Assembly (NCBI GenBank): GCA_013152205.1 | Contig: JAADGV010000089.1 | Location: 1-32,974 of the forward strand | Reading direction: 5' to 3' | DNA: 32,974 bases | Source: Planctomycetota bacterium | GTDB lineage: Bacteria; Planctomycetota; Planctomycetia; Pirellulales; Lacipirellulaceae | In this document: positions 7,493-15,859 of the stretch, in pieces | Layout of the letters: each line of letters starts with the position of its first letter | How positions within the stretch are numbered: the first letter of the stretch is position 1 | Notes under the pieces: generated by a model | What the model was told of the DNA's origin: nothing | What the model saw: only the letters and a program-made list of their open reading frames with translations | Database searches by the model: none | Translations under genes and position numbers: made by a program

Positions 7493-7858
7493 ACAGTAAA
7501 AATTTTTGGAAAGGTAATAAAGGCCCCCCCCAGAACTCACTTAAAGGTTTCCAGCGACCAGAGAAGTCTGGACGACCAAGCCGTTTTGGGATGTGCTGAA
7601 AAATACAACGAAGTTTCATCGTAGGTTTGTTGGATTGCGGGGTCTGACTTGCCGCCCTCCCTGGGGTAGGAGCACAATAGCTCGCCGGGAGCAACTTCTG
7701 GGTCAGTTGCTTTGGCGAGTGCTTCACGATGAAACTTATGTCTGAGCACCGGGACGACATTCATGTCGTCCCGGTGTCTCAGCGGATACAAAAGCCTGAA
7801 CGAGATTCGCGGATACTCGTGGCAAGTTTAGGCAACGCTTTTGAAGGAATTACTCGCT
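7493..7858. other. Structured 366-base spacer between the Mur pair and murG
   Basis: There is no convincing gene. An octo-C run lies at 7524-7531. A nested structure follows: outer arms 7611-7622 and 7726-7737 are perfect 12-bp complements (AAGTTTCATCGT), enclosing a hairpin with CTCGCC/GGCGAG (7681-7686, 7714-7719) and GCAACT/AGTTGC (7691-7696, 7705-7710). Just after it, 7747-7760 and 7763-7776 form a near-perfect 14-bp palindrome with a 2-base spacer. A TTG-initiated minus-strand frame (7537-7791, 84 codons) crosses this structure and was not accepted as a gene. The element could be a repeat or a structured leader of murG. Confidence 0.6.
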
Positions 7859-9025
7859 ATGTCGACTGCCCCTCATGTGTTGTTTGCTGGCGGTGGAGCA
7901 GCCGGGCATCTTTTTCCTGGAGTCGCCGTTGCCTCGCATTTAGCGCAGAAGGCACCTGAAACGCTGATTACCTTCGCCGGGCCGGGCCAGGCCCGCGAGA
8001 AGCACGTGGTTCGGTCGGCCGGTTACGAGTACACGACGATTCCAGCTCAGCCAGCGCCACAGAACCCTCTGCAAGCCTTTCGGTATGTTACAGACAACGT
8101 TGCTGGCTACTGCGCAGCAAAGTGGATGCTTCGCGAAAAGCAGGTGTCGTTAGTAGTCGGCCTAGGCGGATACACCAGCACATCAGTCGTAAGGGCTGCC
8201 TCGGTCAGCGGTATCCCGTTTGTTTTGTTAGAGCAAAACGCGATACCAAGCCGAACAACGCGCTGGTTATCGCCAGCTTCTAAAATGGTTTGCGCTGGTT
8301 ACGAAGAAGTAAAGCCCCACTTGAATATGGAATCGCCCGTCGCTGTGACAGGCAACCCCGCACGGCCAGCTTTCGAGCAACTTTATCAGCGAACTTATGG
8401 TGCCCCGCAGTCTTCAGGAGTTGGGACGCTACCTTTATCTGGCGACGGCCAACCCCAGCAAAAACGAGTCGTCGTTTTGGGTGGTTCCGGTGGAGCGCGA
8501 TCTCTCAATGAATCGATGCCAAGAGCGCTAAAGCAGATTGGCGAAGCAATGCGTGACTGGCAGATTGTTCACCAAACGGGGGAAGGTCAGTTACAAGAAA
8601 CCGAAAGCCGCTATCGAGAGTGTGGCGTCGACGCACTTGCCGTGACATTCATCGACGAAATCGCCTCGGTGCTGTTCGCCAGCGACGTGGTTGTTTGTCG
8701 CGCAGGCGGGACGACCTTAGCGGAACTCGCCATCGCCGGAGTACCGGCGGTTTTGGTGCCCTATCCACATGTGGCTGACGATCATCAAATTGCCAATGCG
8801 AAGGTTTACGCCTCTGCCGGTGCTTGTCGATTGATCGACGAGACCTCCCAGTCGCTCGATGGGGCCTTGGCTCGAGAGCTGACCACGCTGGTCGCTGACG
8901 AGATGTTGCGACAAGAGATGAGCTTGAACATGCAAGGGCTGGCAAAGCCAAACGCCGCAGCCGATATCGCAGGCATGATTCACGACACCCTCTACGGATC
9001 GCAAAACACTCGCGCAGCTGCATGA
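7859..9025 (+). CDS. murG: UDP-GlcNAc:lipid I GlcNAc transferase MurG
   Basis: The 388-residue GT28 family enzyme adds GlcNAc from UDP-GlcNAc to lipid I, giving lipid II, at the inner face of the cytoplasmic membrane. The first G-loop is FAGGGAAGHLFPG near residues 9-21 (usual form GGTGGH..P). The second nucleotide-binding loop is VVLGGSGGARSLN. The UDP-GlcNAc signature is CRAGGTTLAELAIAGVPAVL, followed by VPYPHVADDHQIANA. The ATG at 7859 was preferred to an in-frame TTG at 7841; GAAGGA lies ten bases upstream. A Pro/Gly/Gln-rich insert (SSGVGTLPLSGDGQPQQK) separates the two Rossmann halves. It lies 366 bases beyond the Mur-like pair in the same orientation. Its presence fits planctomycetes making true peptidoglycan. 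It ends before a small hairpin (9034-9051) lacking a T-run. Confidence 0.95.
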   Translation: MSTAPHVLFAGGGAAGHLFPGVAVASHLAQKAPETLITFAGPGQAREKHVVRSAGYEYTTIPAQPAPQNPLQAFRYVTDNVAGYCAAKWMLREKQVSLVVGLGGYTSTSVVRAASVSGIPFVLLEQNAIPSRTTRWLSPASKMVCAGYEEVKPHLNMESPVAVTGNPARPAFEQLYQRTYGAPQSSGVGTLPLSGDGQPQQKRVVVLGGSGGARSLNESMPRALKQIGEAMRDWQIVHQTGEGQLQETESRYRECGVDALAVTFIDEIASVLFASDVVVCRAGGTTLAELAIAGVPAVLVPYPHVADDHQIANAKVYASAGACRLIDETSQSLDGALARELTTLVADEMLRQEMSLNMQGLAKPNAAADIAGMIHDTLYGSQNTRAAA

Positions 9026-9509
9026 TTTACGGGCGCTGTCTCTAAACAGCGAGGGAACCTGATCCGACCATGCCCGCAGCAATCTAGGTAGGATTCTCAC
9101 GCAAAGGCACGAGAGTAAGTGCCGCATAGTCGTTGTTCATATTTGATGCCTTGTTCTTCATCGGCGTGAAGGAGGCGGCCAACGATTTGGCATAGCCGTA
9201 AACTTCTTCTTTCGTGATGATATACTCACTACGTGAACGCATGGCAGATGACACGGTTTGACTCAAGTCATGTACCCGAGAGAGCTTGCGTTCGCCTAGA
9301 GGAAGTGGTCGTTTTATTGATGTATGCGCCAGAAACTTTACCTGCTCCAAGCATTCACTCGCTAAATCCGGCACTCCCGTTGGTCGGCCTGTCGCTTTCC
9401 TGACGCATACCTCAATAGGAACTACTTCTATTACAAAAGAGTTTCTCTGTGATCCTCGGTGACGATTTTTTTCTGATCTGATTCTAAACGTTGATGACGT
9501 AGAACGCCC
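9026..9509. other. 484-base intergenic region with repeat fragments
   Basis: It opens with a 6-bp stem hairpin (9034-9051) after murG. 9099-9115 resembles the 'cacgcaaaggcgcgaag' edge of the repeat at 871-1020. 9439-9463 (TTTCTCTGTGATCCTCGGTG) resembles the right part of the element at 26731-26990. 9301-9329 closely matches 3202-3231 around GTCGTTTTATTGA. A minus-strand open frame of 52 codons from ATG 9242 has protein-like composition but no family I know. No reliable gene is called. Confidence 0.5.
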
Positions 9510-10220
9510 ATGCAACTTACATTTAAGAACGAACGTGTACTGGCCGTTGTCGCCCACCCTGACGATGCCGAGCTTCTGTGCGCTGGCACATTAGCAAGGG
9601 CGAAATCCGACGGCGCGACAATCGGTATTTGTGTGCTATGCCAAGGAGACAAAGGCCAGCCGAACCCGCCGATCGATAACCTCGTCGAAGTCCGCCGCAA
9701 GGAAATGACAGCGGCTGCGAAGTTGCTTGGTGCGCAACTTTCCGAAGGTGATTTTTGCGATGGCGAATTGTTGGACGAGCCAGAGACGCGAAAAGTGGTG
9801 ATCGAGCAATTTCGCTGTTTTTCTCCGACGCTCGTGCTAGCGCATTCGAGCAAGGATTATCACCCAGACCACTGCGCTGCCTCTCGATTGGCTGAGGCAG
9901 CATCGTGGTTTTCTGCTTCGGCAGGGCACAAGACGAAATCGCCGCCGCTCGAATCGCCTCCAGCCTTATGGTGGATGGACACGATCAACATGGGCGGCTT
10001 CCTGCCAGATTTCTATCTCGACATCGGTGACTACGTTGAATTGAAGCGGCAAATGCTGCACTGCCACCAAAGCCAGTTGGCACGGGGAGAGGACGCCGAT
10101 TTTTCGCCGTTAGAAACGCTGATGGTTCGGCAATGCGAGACCCGAGGCACCCAGGCCGGCGTACAAGCAGCCGAAGCGTTTTGTTCCCACGCAGTTTGGA
10201 AGCGAACACACGCCTGGTAA
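9510..10220 (+). CDS. PIG-L family N-acetylglucosamine-type deacetylase
   Basis: This 236-residue zinc-dependent deacetylase is of the LmbE/PIG-L family, which removes acetyl from GlcNAc-linked substrates (GlcNAc-PI, GlcNAc-malate in bacillithiol synthesis, mycothiol precursors, sugar antibiotics). The metal-binding AHPDDAE motif is at residues 15-21 with H16 and D19, and D18 is the likely catalytic base. HPDH (118-121) supplies the third ligand. FSPTLVLAHSSKDYHPDH is typical. ATG 9510 is well placed; FKNERVLAVVAHPDD follows directly. The substrate is not determinable. Bacillithiol-type thiol, teichoic acid or glycan substrates are all possible, and no bshA/bshC partner is in the window. A hairpin, GGTGAATG/CATTCACC (10232-10254), follows the stop. 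Confidence 0.92.
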   Translation: MQLTFKNERVLAVVAHPDDAELLCAGTLARAKSDGATIGICVLCQGDKGQPNPPIDNLVEVRRKEMTAAAKLLGAQLSEGDFCDGELLDEPETRKVVIEQFRCFSPTLVLAHSSKDYHPDHCAASRLAEAASWFSASAGHKTKSPPLESPPALWWMDTINMGGFLPDFYLDIGDYVELKRQMLHCHQSQLARGEDADFSPLETLMVRQCETRGTQAGVQAAEAFCSHAVWKRTHAW

Positions 10221-10309
10221 ATGGGAAAAAGGGTGAATGGTAGTAACATTCACCGACGGGGCCTGACGACCAATGGAACAGGATTATACGCCAAGGCCCA
10301 AAGTGCGTC

Positions 10310-10343
10310 GGCGTTTCACTCCGAACGCCAGTTGTGAAACGCC
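10310..10343. repeat. 10-bp perfect inverted repeat
   Basis: GGCGTTTCAC (10310-10319) and GTGAAACGCC (10334-10343) are perfect complements around a 14-base loop. It lies in the 221-base gap between the deacetylase and the small protein. There is no T-run, so it is at best a weak terminator or a REP-like hairpin. Confidence 0.5.
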
Positions 10344-10441
10344 CGTTTCCTGCGGCGGTCGATGTCTCGTAGCTAGATTAAAGTGTGGTAAGATGGTGAC
10401 GTTTTATCTATCCAGTATCGAACACTGACTGGCTGAGGAAT

Positions 10442-10807
10442 ATGTACGACAGCATTACGACCATCGAGCATTTAGAATCGAACTTTCCACACCTGGCGGA
10501 AGAGATGCACGACGAGACGTGGGATGGATTGCTCCATTTGCAGGTCGCCGTATTCTCTCATTGGGCACAAGATATTATTGATAATGGAGACCTGAAATCC
10601 TGGAATCAGGTTACTAAAGCATTTCTTGAAATTTGGTGGGATTGCCATCCAGATGTAACAAATGCCTTGAACGTTTCCTTTCTCGAACACCTGAATTTTT
10701 CTGACGGAAAGAAGCAGCGGTCCTGGGCATATGATTCTATGCCACCGCAGATGCAAAATAAATGGGATGAAATGGAGAAATACAATCGGAAGCTACATGG
10801 CGGCTAG
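10442..10807 (+). CDS. Small acidic immunity-like protein (possible DUF7674 family)
   Basis: This 121-residue, acidic, Trp-rich soluble protein has no signal peptide or membrane segment. ATG 10442 has a GAGGA site just upstream. The pattern FPHLAEEM near 15-22, a mid helix FSHWAQDIIDNGD, and LNVSFLEHLNF near 76-86 resembles the small DUF7674-type families often seen as orphan immunity-like genes ('FPEL.eE...', '...vsfLE.L'). This is recall by eye and may be wrong. No toxin or polymorphic-toxin gene adjoins it. Hand-counted GC over one 60-base line (10621-10680) is 38%, well below neighbouring housekeeping genes, which suggests a recent arrival. Confidence 0.6.
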   Translation: MYDSITTIEHLESNFPHLAEEMHDETWDGLLHLQVAVFSHWAQDIIDNGDLKSWNQVTKAFLEIWWDCHPDVTNALNVSFLEHLNFSDGKKQRSWAYDSMPPQMQNKWDEMEKYNRKLHGG

Positions 10808-10882
10808 ATGCTCAGTGGGCAACCATTCCGCCGCTAGAAACGAAACTTCTGAAACTACGTCGGATTCATCGACCGACTGGAG

Positions 10883-12265
10883 TTAGCGGGCTCCATCCTT
10901 CATCTTTGTATTAAGTTTAGATGCTTTCCAGTTGGCAATGGACCTCAAGAGATCGGCAACTTTTCGCGGCATCGGCTTCTGTTGTTCTAGCTGCCTCCAC
11001 TCGCCAAACCGACGCCAAAAATCCACATTGATCGAACCAGCCACTAGCAGCCGTGTGCCTGTCTGGTCGAAATCAACTGAGGGGATCGACCATGGGCCGG
11101 TATAGAATCTGTGATCGACGGTGCCGGTAGCATTGCTGACAACAATGATTTCGGGGTCGCGGACATCTTTTCCTGAGCTGCCGAATGTTGGAACGAGAAT
11201 AGTATGACGCCCGTCAGGTGAAAAAGTAGCAGAGTAGCCCAGCTCATATTCTCCTAGTGATCTTATCTCTTTGCCAGTCTCGGCATTGTACAGGGCATAG
11301 TTCATCGTGAGATAGTGAGCTACAACGTCAGAAGTATCGTCGCTTCCCTTCACGTTACGGGCGTAGAGAAACTTCTTTCCACCACTGCTGACAGCCAACA
11401 AATAACCATCCAAGCCTGTTAATTCACTTGGTGGCATATCGAATCGATCTATCTCCTTCTGGTCGAAATTGTAGACACGAACAATGTTGTACGGACGTGA
11501 AGGACCACCCTCAAAGACACTCTTTGTTGCACCCGAGACAAAGCACCAACCGGTGTTGCTAGGGCATCTCCCAATCTCTTTTCCGGTATTGATATCGAGT
11601 ATTGCCTGAACGCTAGATGCTTCAAAGTTATAGATTAGTTTTCCGGAAGCGTCACGTCGAACTTCATTTGGGATGTGTGCGTTGAGGCGAGCGTAGCTGC
11701 CCTTGAAACTACGACCAAAAGGGGGGAGCTGAATAATTTCGATTTGCTTTCCAGTTGCAACGTCATAACGTTTTGCAAGCAAATTGTCGTAAATCAGGAC
11801 ATTGGAGCCATCTGACGAAAACTGAGCGATCCCACCCTGATCAAACTGTCGAATAGTCTTGCCTGTATTCGTATCCCACAGAACACTGAAATCGTAAAAA
11901 CTGAGCAACGCGTGATTGTTTTTAGGGGAGAATTGCACATGGCGTAGATGGCCTTTATGGCTGCGGAACGTTCGTGTCATTTGCCCGGTTTTGAGATCAA
12001 ACAACATTGCCTCGCCCATTTTCAAATCGAAGCCTAGCATCGGTAGCTGGGTAGCGAGTTCTCGTAATCGACCTTCGTCTTCACCTTGGCTTGTGACACT
12101 CGCTGAATGAGGCTGTTTCAGATTTGAGGTGTGAGTGGCGGGGTTGTTCGTCTCAGTACGTTTATTTGTCAACGAGGTATCATCTTCCTCAGCCATTGAT
12201 TGGTTCAAGCAAACAAACCAAATCGTCACAAGAAATACTACAAGTTGGCGTACCGTGATCGTCAT
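10883..12265 (-). CDS. Secreted WD40-like beta-propeller protein
   Basis: The 460-residue protein has a cleavable signal peptide: basic MTITVR, a hydrophobic core (QLVVFLVTIWFVCL) and a likely cut after NQSMA near residue 25. The mature part starts acidic and Ser/Thr/Asn-rich (26-60), then has repeated WD/YVTN-like blades: HLRHVQFSPKNNHALLSFYD, VLWDTNTGKTIRQF, YDVATGKQIEII, LDINTGKEIGRC, YNAETGKEIRSLGE and YSATFSPDGRHTILV. The recurring '(D/N)xxTGKxI' turn is typical of WD-like and quinoprotein-like propellers. There are no catalytic residues; it is probably a periplasmic or surface binding or scaffolding protein. A sampled line (11401-11460) has 40% GC, lower than neighbours, as in the small gene beside it. 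The two genes converge, with 75 bases between them. Confidence 0.8.
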   Translation of the reverse strand: MTITVRQLVVFLVTIWFVCLNQSMAEEDDTSLTNKRTETNNPATHTSNLKQPHSASVTSQGEDEGRLRELATQLPMLGFDLKMGEAMLFDLKTGQMTRTFRSHKGHLRHVQFSPKNNHALLSFYDFSVLWDTNTGKTIRQFDQGGIAQFSSDGSNVLIYDNLLAKRYDVATGKQIEIIQLPPFGRSFKGSYARLNAHIPNEVRRDASGKLIYNFEASSVQAILDINTGKEIGRCPSNTGWCFVSGATKSVFEGGPSRPYNIVRVYNFDQKEIDRFDMPPSELTGLDGYLLAVSSGGKKFLYARNVKGSDDTSDVVAHYLTMNYALYNAETGKEIRSLGEYELGYSATFSPDGRHTILVPTFGSSGKDVRDPEIIVVSNATGTVDHRFYTGPWSIPSVDFDQTGTRLLVAGSINVDFWRRFGEWRQLEQQKPMPRKVADLLRSIANWKASKLNTKMKDGAR

Positions 12266-12309
12266 TGCTGTGATTCACTTAGTAAATTGGAGGCTGTTTC
12301 ACAGAAAGA

Positions 12310-12342
12310 AGCCGTATGTCTGTAACAGCCGCCACTACGGCT
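12310..12342. repeat. Short inverted repeat upstream of the propeller gene
   Basis: AGCCGTA (12310-12316) and TACGGCT (12336-12342) are perfect 7-bp complements with a 19-base loop, in the 233-base gap between the propeller gene and the acylase. It could be an operator-like site or chance. The rest of the gap shows nothing I can name. Confidence 0.3.
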
Positions 12343-12498
12343 GATTCGAGAAGAAGTATTATACGAGCATAACACTCCACGAACAGGAGACGCAAGGAAA
12401 AGCGGTATACTGCAGCTCGCCAACTAGCGTTCGAATTCATTGTCCGACGCAGTTTTTGGCTTTCTGACAGCCGGTTGAAAAATTCTCCTCCCTGGAGT

Positions 12499-14655
12499 CT
12501 ATTCCTCGCCGGGCTTGTACTCGCGGGTAAGATGTTCTCGTATGGCTTCCTCGGTCAATAGACTTGTCCGCATTTTTTTCTGAGCAAAGAGCGGTGCTTG
12601 ATCGTCGTAATGCTCTGAGTCGCGGCTCATGGTGGCAGCACCGTATTGATGAATGGCCTCTGAGGTTATCTTTCCATCAGCATCCCAACGCACCAGCAAA
12701 AAGTAGCAATCGCCGCCGCGTCCTTTTAGCTGCCCATCTTCCATTCCGACAATCTTGCCTTCCCGCTTAAAGGTTTGATACACAGCGCGGAGCACGTCGG
12801 GGGCACCATCCAGCGGCATATTCACGTTGCCTCGGATCATGCGGTTCACCTCGCCCCAAGCGACATCAATTTTGCCGTGGGTATCCTTCAGCAATCCGGC
12901 CGCCCACGTCATTTCTTCAAGCAACTTCTTTGTGTCGGCCTCATCAAGAGAACGTTTGTCGTCGTTCGATCCGGGGCGTAAGGTTAATACGACTAAGGCC
13001 GTGCTTGTGTTTTCTCGATTGGTGCGTCGATCCCATTTTCGCCATACGGCCAGTGCCTCTTGTGTCGCCGGGTCATCTGACTCGGCTTCGCAAAGATGCT
13101 TCCAGATTTTTACTTCATCCGATTTTTCAGAATAGGCATCGTCGAATTTGTAGGTGTGAAATTCCTCCCATGTGATCGAGTCGTCGGCCCCCAATAGCTC
13201 CAGGGCGCGCATGCCCCGATTACTCATGTACTTCTCGATCCCTAAGGTTTCTGAGAACTGAGCCGGATCAGGATTCCCTGGCCCCGTAGTAGTTTGGTAG
13301 GGCGTGTTGTTGCAGTTTTGAATAAAACCCGACTCCGGATTGAAAACCTGGGGCATCGACTCGAAATCGACGTAGTTCTGCCACAAAGTCTCGCTGGTGT
13401 TGCCGGGTAAGTAATGTTCCCAGTTATAGCCCTCATCTCGCACAGGCATCATTCCGTTATACAGATAATAAATGTTGCCTTCCTTGTCGGCGTAGATGGA
13501 ATTGAGCGAGGCATTTGCGCGGAGCTGCATGGCGGTTTTCCACTCTTCAAAATTGGTGGCTTTGTTCATTTCGTACCACTGCTGTACCTGACGCACGTCT
13601 CCCATATTGGCATAGCGAATCGCATAGACGCCGTGGCTCTGGCGTACTGCAGGACCATGAACCGACCATAAGGCTTCTCTCTTGACGGTCCAACGAATCG
13701 GCCCCCAGACCTTTACTTCGAGAGGCACTTGCCGCACTTCAAAATCGAGCCACTCTCCATCGAATTTGTACTGATTGGGATTCTCGGGGTTTACCTCTAA
13801 GACGTAGATGTCAATGAGATCCGGACTATTCACCGTGTGCGCCCAGCCGAGATGCTCGTTGTGACCTACCAGTATCACAGGAGTCCCGGGGAAGAGCCCT
13901 CCAATGCAATTCCACCCTTCCTCGCTCGTCACATGGGCCTCATACCATGCGACTGGCCCCTCCCAGGGTTGATGCGAATTGATCGCAAGATAAGTACTTC
14001 CGTCGGGTGTACGCGAGGGGGCAACGGCGAAGGCGTTGGAGCCTACGGTCACACCTTCTTTATGCAACCAACGCTCGACCGCTGCCGCGGTTTTTTCTCC
14101 ATCGCCCTTCTTCGAGAGTGGTTTCCCTCGATTTTCGCCGAACAGTGCCAGCACTTCATTATCGAGACCATAGAAAAATGGGCCTTTGAACACGAACCCC
14201 GCGACCACATCTTGGCCGGTCATTGGCAGGTAGCGGCGAGGCAAGTCTTCGGGGTGTTTCGAGATATAAAAATTGAGGCCGTCGGCATAGGCGTCGCACA
14301 GCGAGCGTACTTCTTCGGGCAACGTGGGATAGCCCTTGGCCACGGTCTCTTTCACTCGTAGAAGCTTGGCAAGAAAGTCGACGGGGGCCTGATCTTTTCC
14401 TGCAAACGATGCGAACTCGCCACGGGCTTGCAACAGCGACTCGCGAATCGTAGGAAAGTCGTCTTCGGCGTGGGCGTATGCTAAGCCAAAGGCCGTATCT
14501 GGATCGGTCTTCCCAAAGATGTGCGGCACGCCAAAGTCATCGCGTAAGATCCTCACCTCGTACTTTTCGCCCAGGTTGGCGAAAGTTGACGGCGCCGGTT
14601 CGCTTGGCATGGAAAAATACATACCCGACGTGAGCAAAAAAACAAGGATAGTCAT
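12499..14655 (-). CDS. Penicillin acylase family N-terminal nucleophile hydrolase
   Basis: This 718-residue precursor starts with a hydrophobic segment (MTILVFLLTSGMYF), so it is likely exported. Family members (penicillin G acylase, aculeacin A acylase, AHL acylases such as PvdQ/QuiP) self-cleave at a Gly-Ser bond and use the new N-terminal Ser as nucleophile to hydrolyse amides. The motif VTVGSNAFAVAPSRT places the nucleophile at S206. This gives an alpha part of about 205 residues and a beta part of about 513. INSHQPWEG (near 225-233) and ANASLNSIYAD fit the conserved beta-subunit active-site surroundings. RILRDDFGVPHIFG (35-48) is the typical alpha-chain start. Long-chain amide or acyl-homoserine-lactone substrates are plausible for this subgroup, but the substrate is not readable. 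It is monocistronic. Confidence 0.93.
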   Translation of the reverse strand: MTILVFLLTSGMYFSMPSEPAPSTFANLGEKYEVRILRDDFGVPHIFGKTDPDTAFGLAYAHAEDDFPTIRESLLQARGEFASFAGKDQAPVDFLAKLLRVKETVAKGYPTLPEEVRSLCDAYADGLNFYISKHPEDLPRRYLPMTGQDVVAGFVFKGPFFYGLDNEVLALFGENRGKPLSKKGDGEKTAAAVERWLHKEGVTVGSNAFAVAPSRTPDGSTYLAINSHQPWEGPVAWYEAHVTSEEGWNCIGGLFPGTPVILVGHNEHLGWAHTVNSPDLIDIYVLEVNPENPNQYKFDGEWLDFEVRQVPLEVKVWGPIRWTVKREALWSVHGPAVRQSHGVYAIRYANMGDVRQVQQWYEMNKATNFEEWKTAMQLRANASLNSIYADKEGNIYYLYNGMMPVRDEGYNWEHYLPGNTSETLWQNYVDFESMPQVFNPESGFIQNCNNTPYQTTTGPGNPDPAQFSETLGIEKYMSNRGMRALELLGADDSITWEEFHTYKFDDAYSEKSDEVKIWKHLCEAESDDPATQEALAVWRKWDRRTNRENTSTALVVLTLRPGSNDDKRSLDEADTKKLLEEMTWAAGLLKDTHGKIDVAWGEVNRMIRGNVNMPLDGAPDVLRAVYQTFKREGKIVGMEDGQLKGRGGDCYFLLVRWDADGKITSEAIHQYGAATMSRDSEHYDDQAPLFAQKKMRTSLLTEEAIREHLTREYKPGEE

Positions 14656-14740
14656 AGCAATTCCTATTTTAGGCGAGCGGCAGAAGAGAATTTACCAACC
14701 TGAACTCGACGTGCCGATTTTACCACCGAGTAAGGATATT

Positions 14741-15022
14741 GAACCACGACGACACAACGAAAAATACGAAGAAGATTTTTTTCTTGCCACACTTTTTCGT
14801 GTTTTTTCACATCAAACTGAAAACAAGAACTGAATTTCACCACGGAGCCACGGGGGACACGGAGTATTTTGAATTGAAAGAACGCCAAATCCTACCCTAC
14901 TTCAAATTGGACGGGGAGGTTGTTTTCTCAGTGTCCTCCGTGACTCGGTGGTTATTCTTTTTTCACTTTGAGTTTCACCTATTAGCGTGTATTAGCGGTT
15001 CCCTTTTTTATGATTGCGGCTA
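14741..15022. repeat. Composite of three intergenic repeat families
   Basis: This fills most of the gap 14656-15037. 14741-14772 is an arm of the AACCACAACGACACAACGAA family. 14839-14864 and 14928-14953 are inverted 26-bp arms with four mismatches (ACCACGGAGCCACGG type). 14975-15022 reads CACCTATTAGCGTGTATTAGCGG and so on. It matches the complement of 26755-26816 except for a roughly 10-base deletion (CTGATTAGCG is missing here). No gene is present. Confidence 0.7.
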
Positions 15023-15037
15023 AAGGCAGGTAAATTC

Positions 15038-15859
15038 CTATTCTGCCGATCGCCATGAATCGTAATCCGTCTCGTGGCGGTTTAGATCACGAAGCATGGC
15101 CGCCCATTGGAACGGGTAGCGGCCTGGCTGAGTCAGAACGGCCCTGGAATGCAGTGCCACCTCGGGGGTCGCTGCGTGGACCGGTCGGCCGGTCGACATC
15201 GCATCCATGTTAACTCGACAGGTCCGTTCCATGTCGATCATGTCGATCAACGCCTGTTCCACGGTTTCAGCGCAGGTCAGCAGTCCATGATTCGCCAAAA
15301 TCAAAGCCCGCTTTTCTCCCAGTGCCTCGACGATGCCTTGGGTTTGGTCAGCATCAAGGACGACACCGGTGTACTCGTTGTACAAGGCGTGGTCGTCGAA
15401 GAACGAGCAACCGGTTTGGTCGAGAGGTTCGAGCAGCATATGCAGCGTGCTGTAAGCGCTGCCAGCCGGGGGATGTGTATGCACGGCACAATTCACGTTG
15501 GGCCGCGCCTGATGGATGGCCGAATGGATGCAGAATCCAGCAAAATTGATCATACCTCCGCCATCGACGATCTCGCCCTTCGCGTTAACCAAAACGAGAT
15601 TGGCTGCCGTGACTTCGCTGAAAAGCATGCCGAACGGATTTACCCAAAAATACTCCGGCGCTCCTGGCACCCTCAAGCTGATGTGCCCAGCAACCCCGTC
15701 GTCGAGTCCCTGCCGGGCCAACATTCGATAGGCGGCGGCCAACTTGACCTTTTCTTCACGAGCCTGTGCCGTGTCGGCTAATTCCACGATGCGAGTTTTT
15801 TCGTCGCTATCACTAGCCTTTTTATCATGCAGGATGACTTCAGGATTGGTGTCCACCAT
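15038..15859 (-). CDS. Class II aldolase/adducin family protein
   Basis: The 273-residue protein has the class II aldolase/adducin fold, shared by fuculose-phosphate and rhamnulose aldolases, ribulose-phosphate epimerases and adducin-like bacterial enzymes. Probable zinc ligands are H127 and H129 (VHTHPPAG) and H191 (LANHGLL). GLDDGVAGHISLR (51-63) forms the phosphate or carboxylate loop. The EL-type acid before the zinc loop in sugar aldolases is replaced by FCIHSAIHQ, which leans towards the adducin-like, aldolase-inactive or decarboxylase-like subgroup. The N-terminal ~35 residues are charged and poorly conserved; a later start is possible. It is monocistronic, between two repeat-rich gaps. 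Confidence 0.88.
   Translation of the reverse strand: MVDTNPEVILHDKKASDSDEKTRIVELADTAQAREEKVKLAAAYRMLARQGLDDGVAGHISLRVPGAPEYFWVNPFGMLFSEVTAANLVLVNAKGEIVDGGGMINFAGFCIHSAIHQARPNVNCAVHTHPPAGSAYSTLHMLLEPLDQTGCSFFDDHALYNEYTGVVLDADQTQGIVEALGEKRALILANHGLLTCAETVEQALIDMIDMERTCRVNMDAMSTGRPVHAATPEVALHSRAVLTQPGRYPFQWAAMLRDLNRHETDYDSWRSAE

Noticed and set aside
7537..7791. 84-codon minus-strand frame before murG
   Set aside because: It starts with TTG and runs through the hairpins at 7611-7776, so the openness is more likely a by-product of the repeat structure.
9084..9557. 157-codon open frame on the minus strand, with a 52-codon version from ATG 9242
   Set aside because: The composition of the C-terminal part looks protein-like, but there is no recognisable family, the frame overlaps the start of the deacetylase gene, and repeat fragments lie at both ends.
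12475..12497. Terminator after the acylase gene
   Set aside because: The stem is only four base pairs (CTCC/GGAG); the T-run alone is not convincing.
15107..15781. 224-codon plus-strand frame opposite the aldolase
   Set aside because: Antisense to a gene with clear catalytic motifs. No independent family signature.
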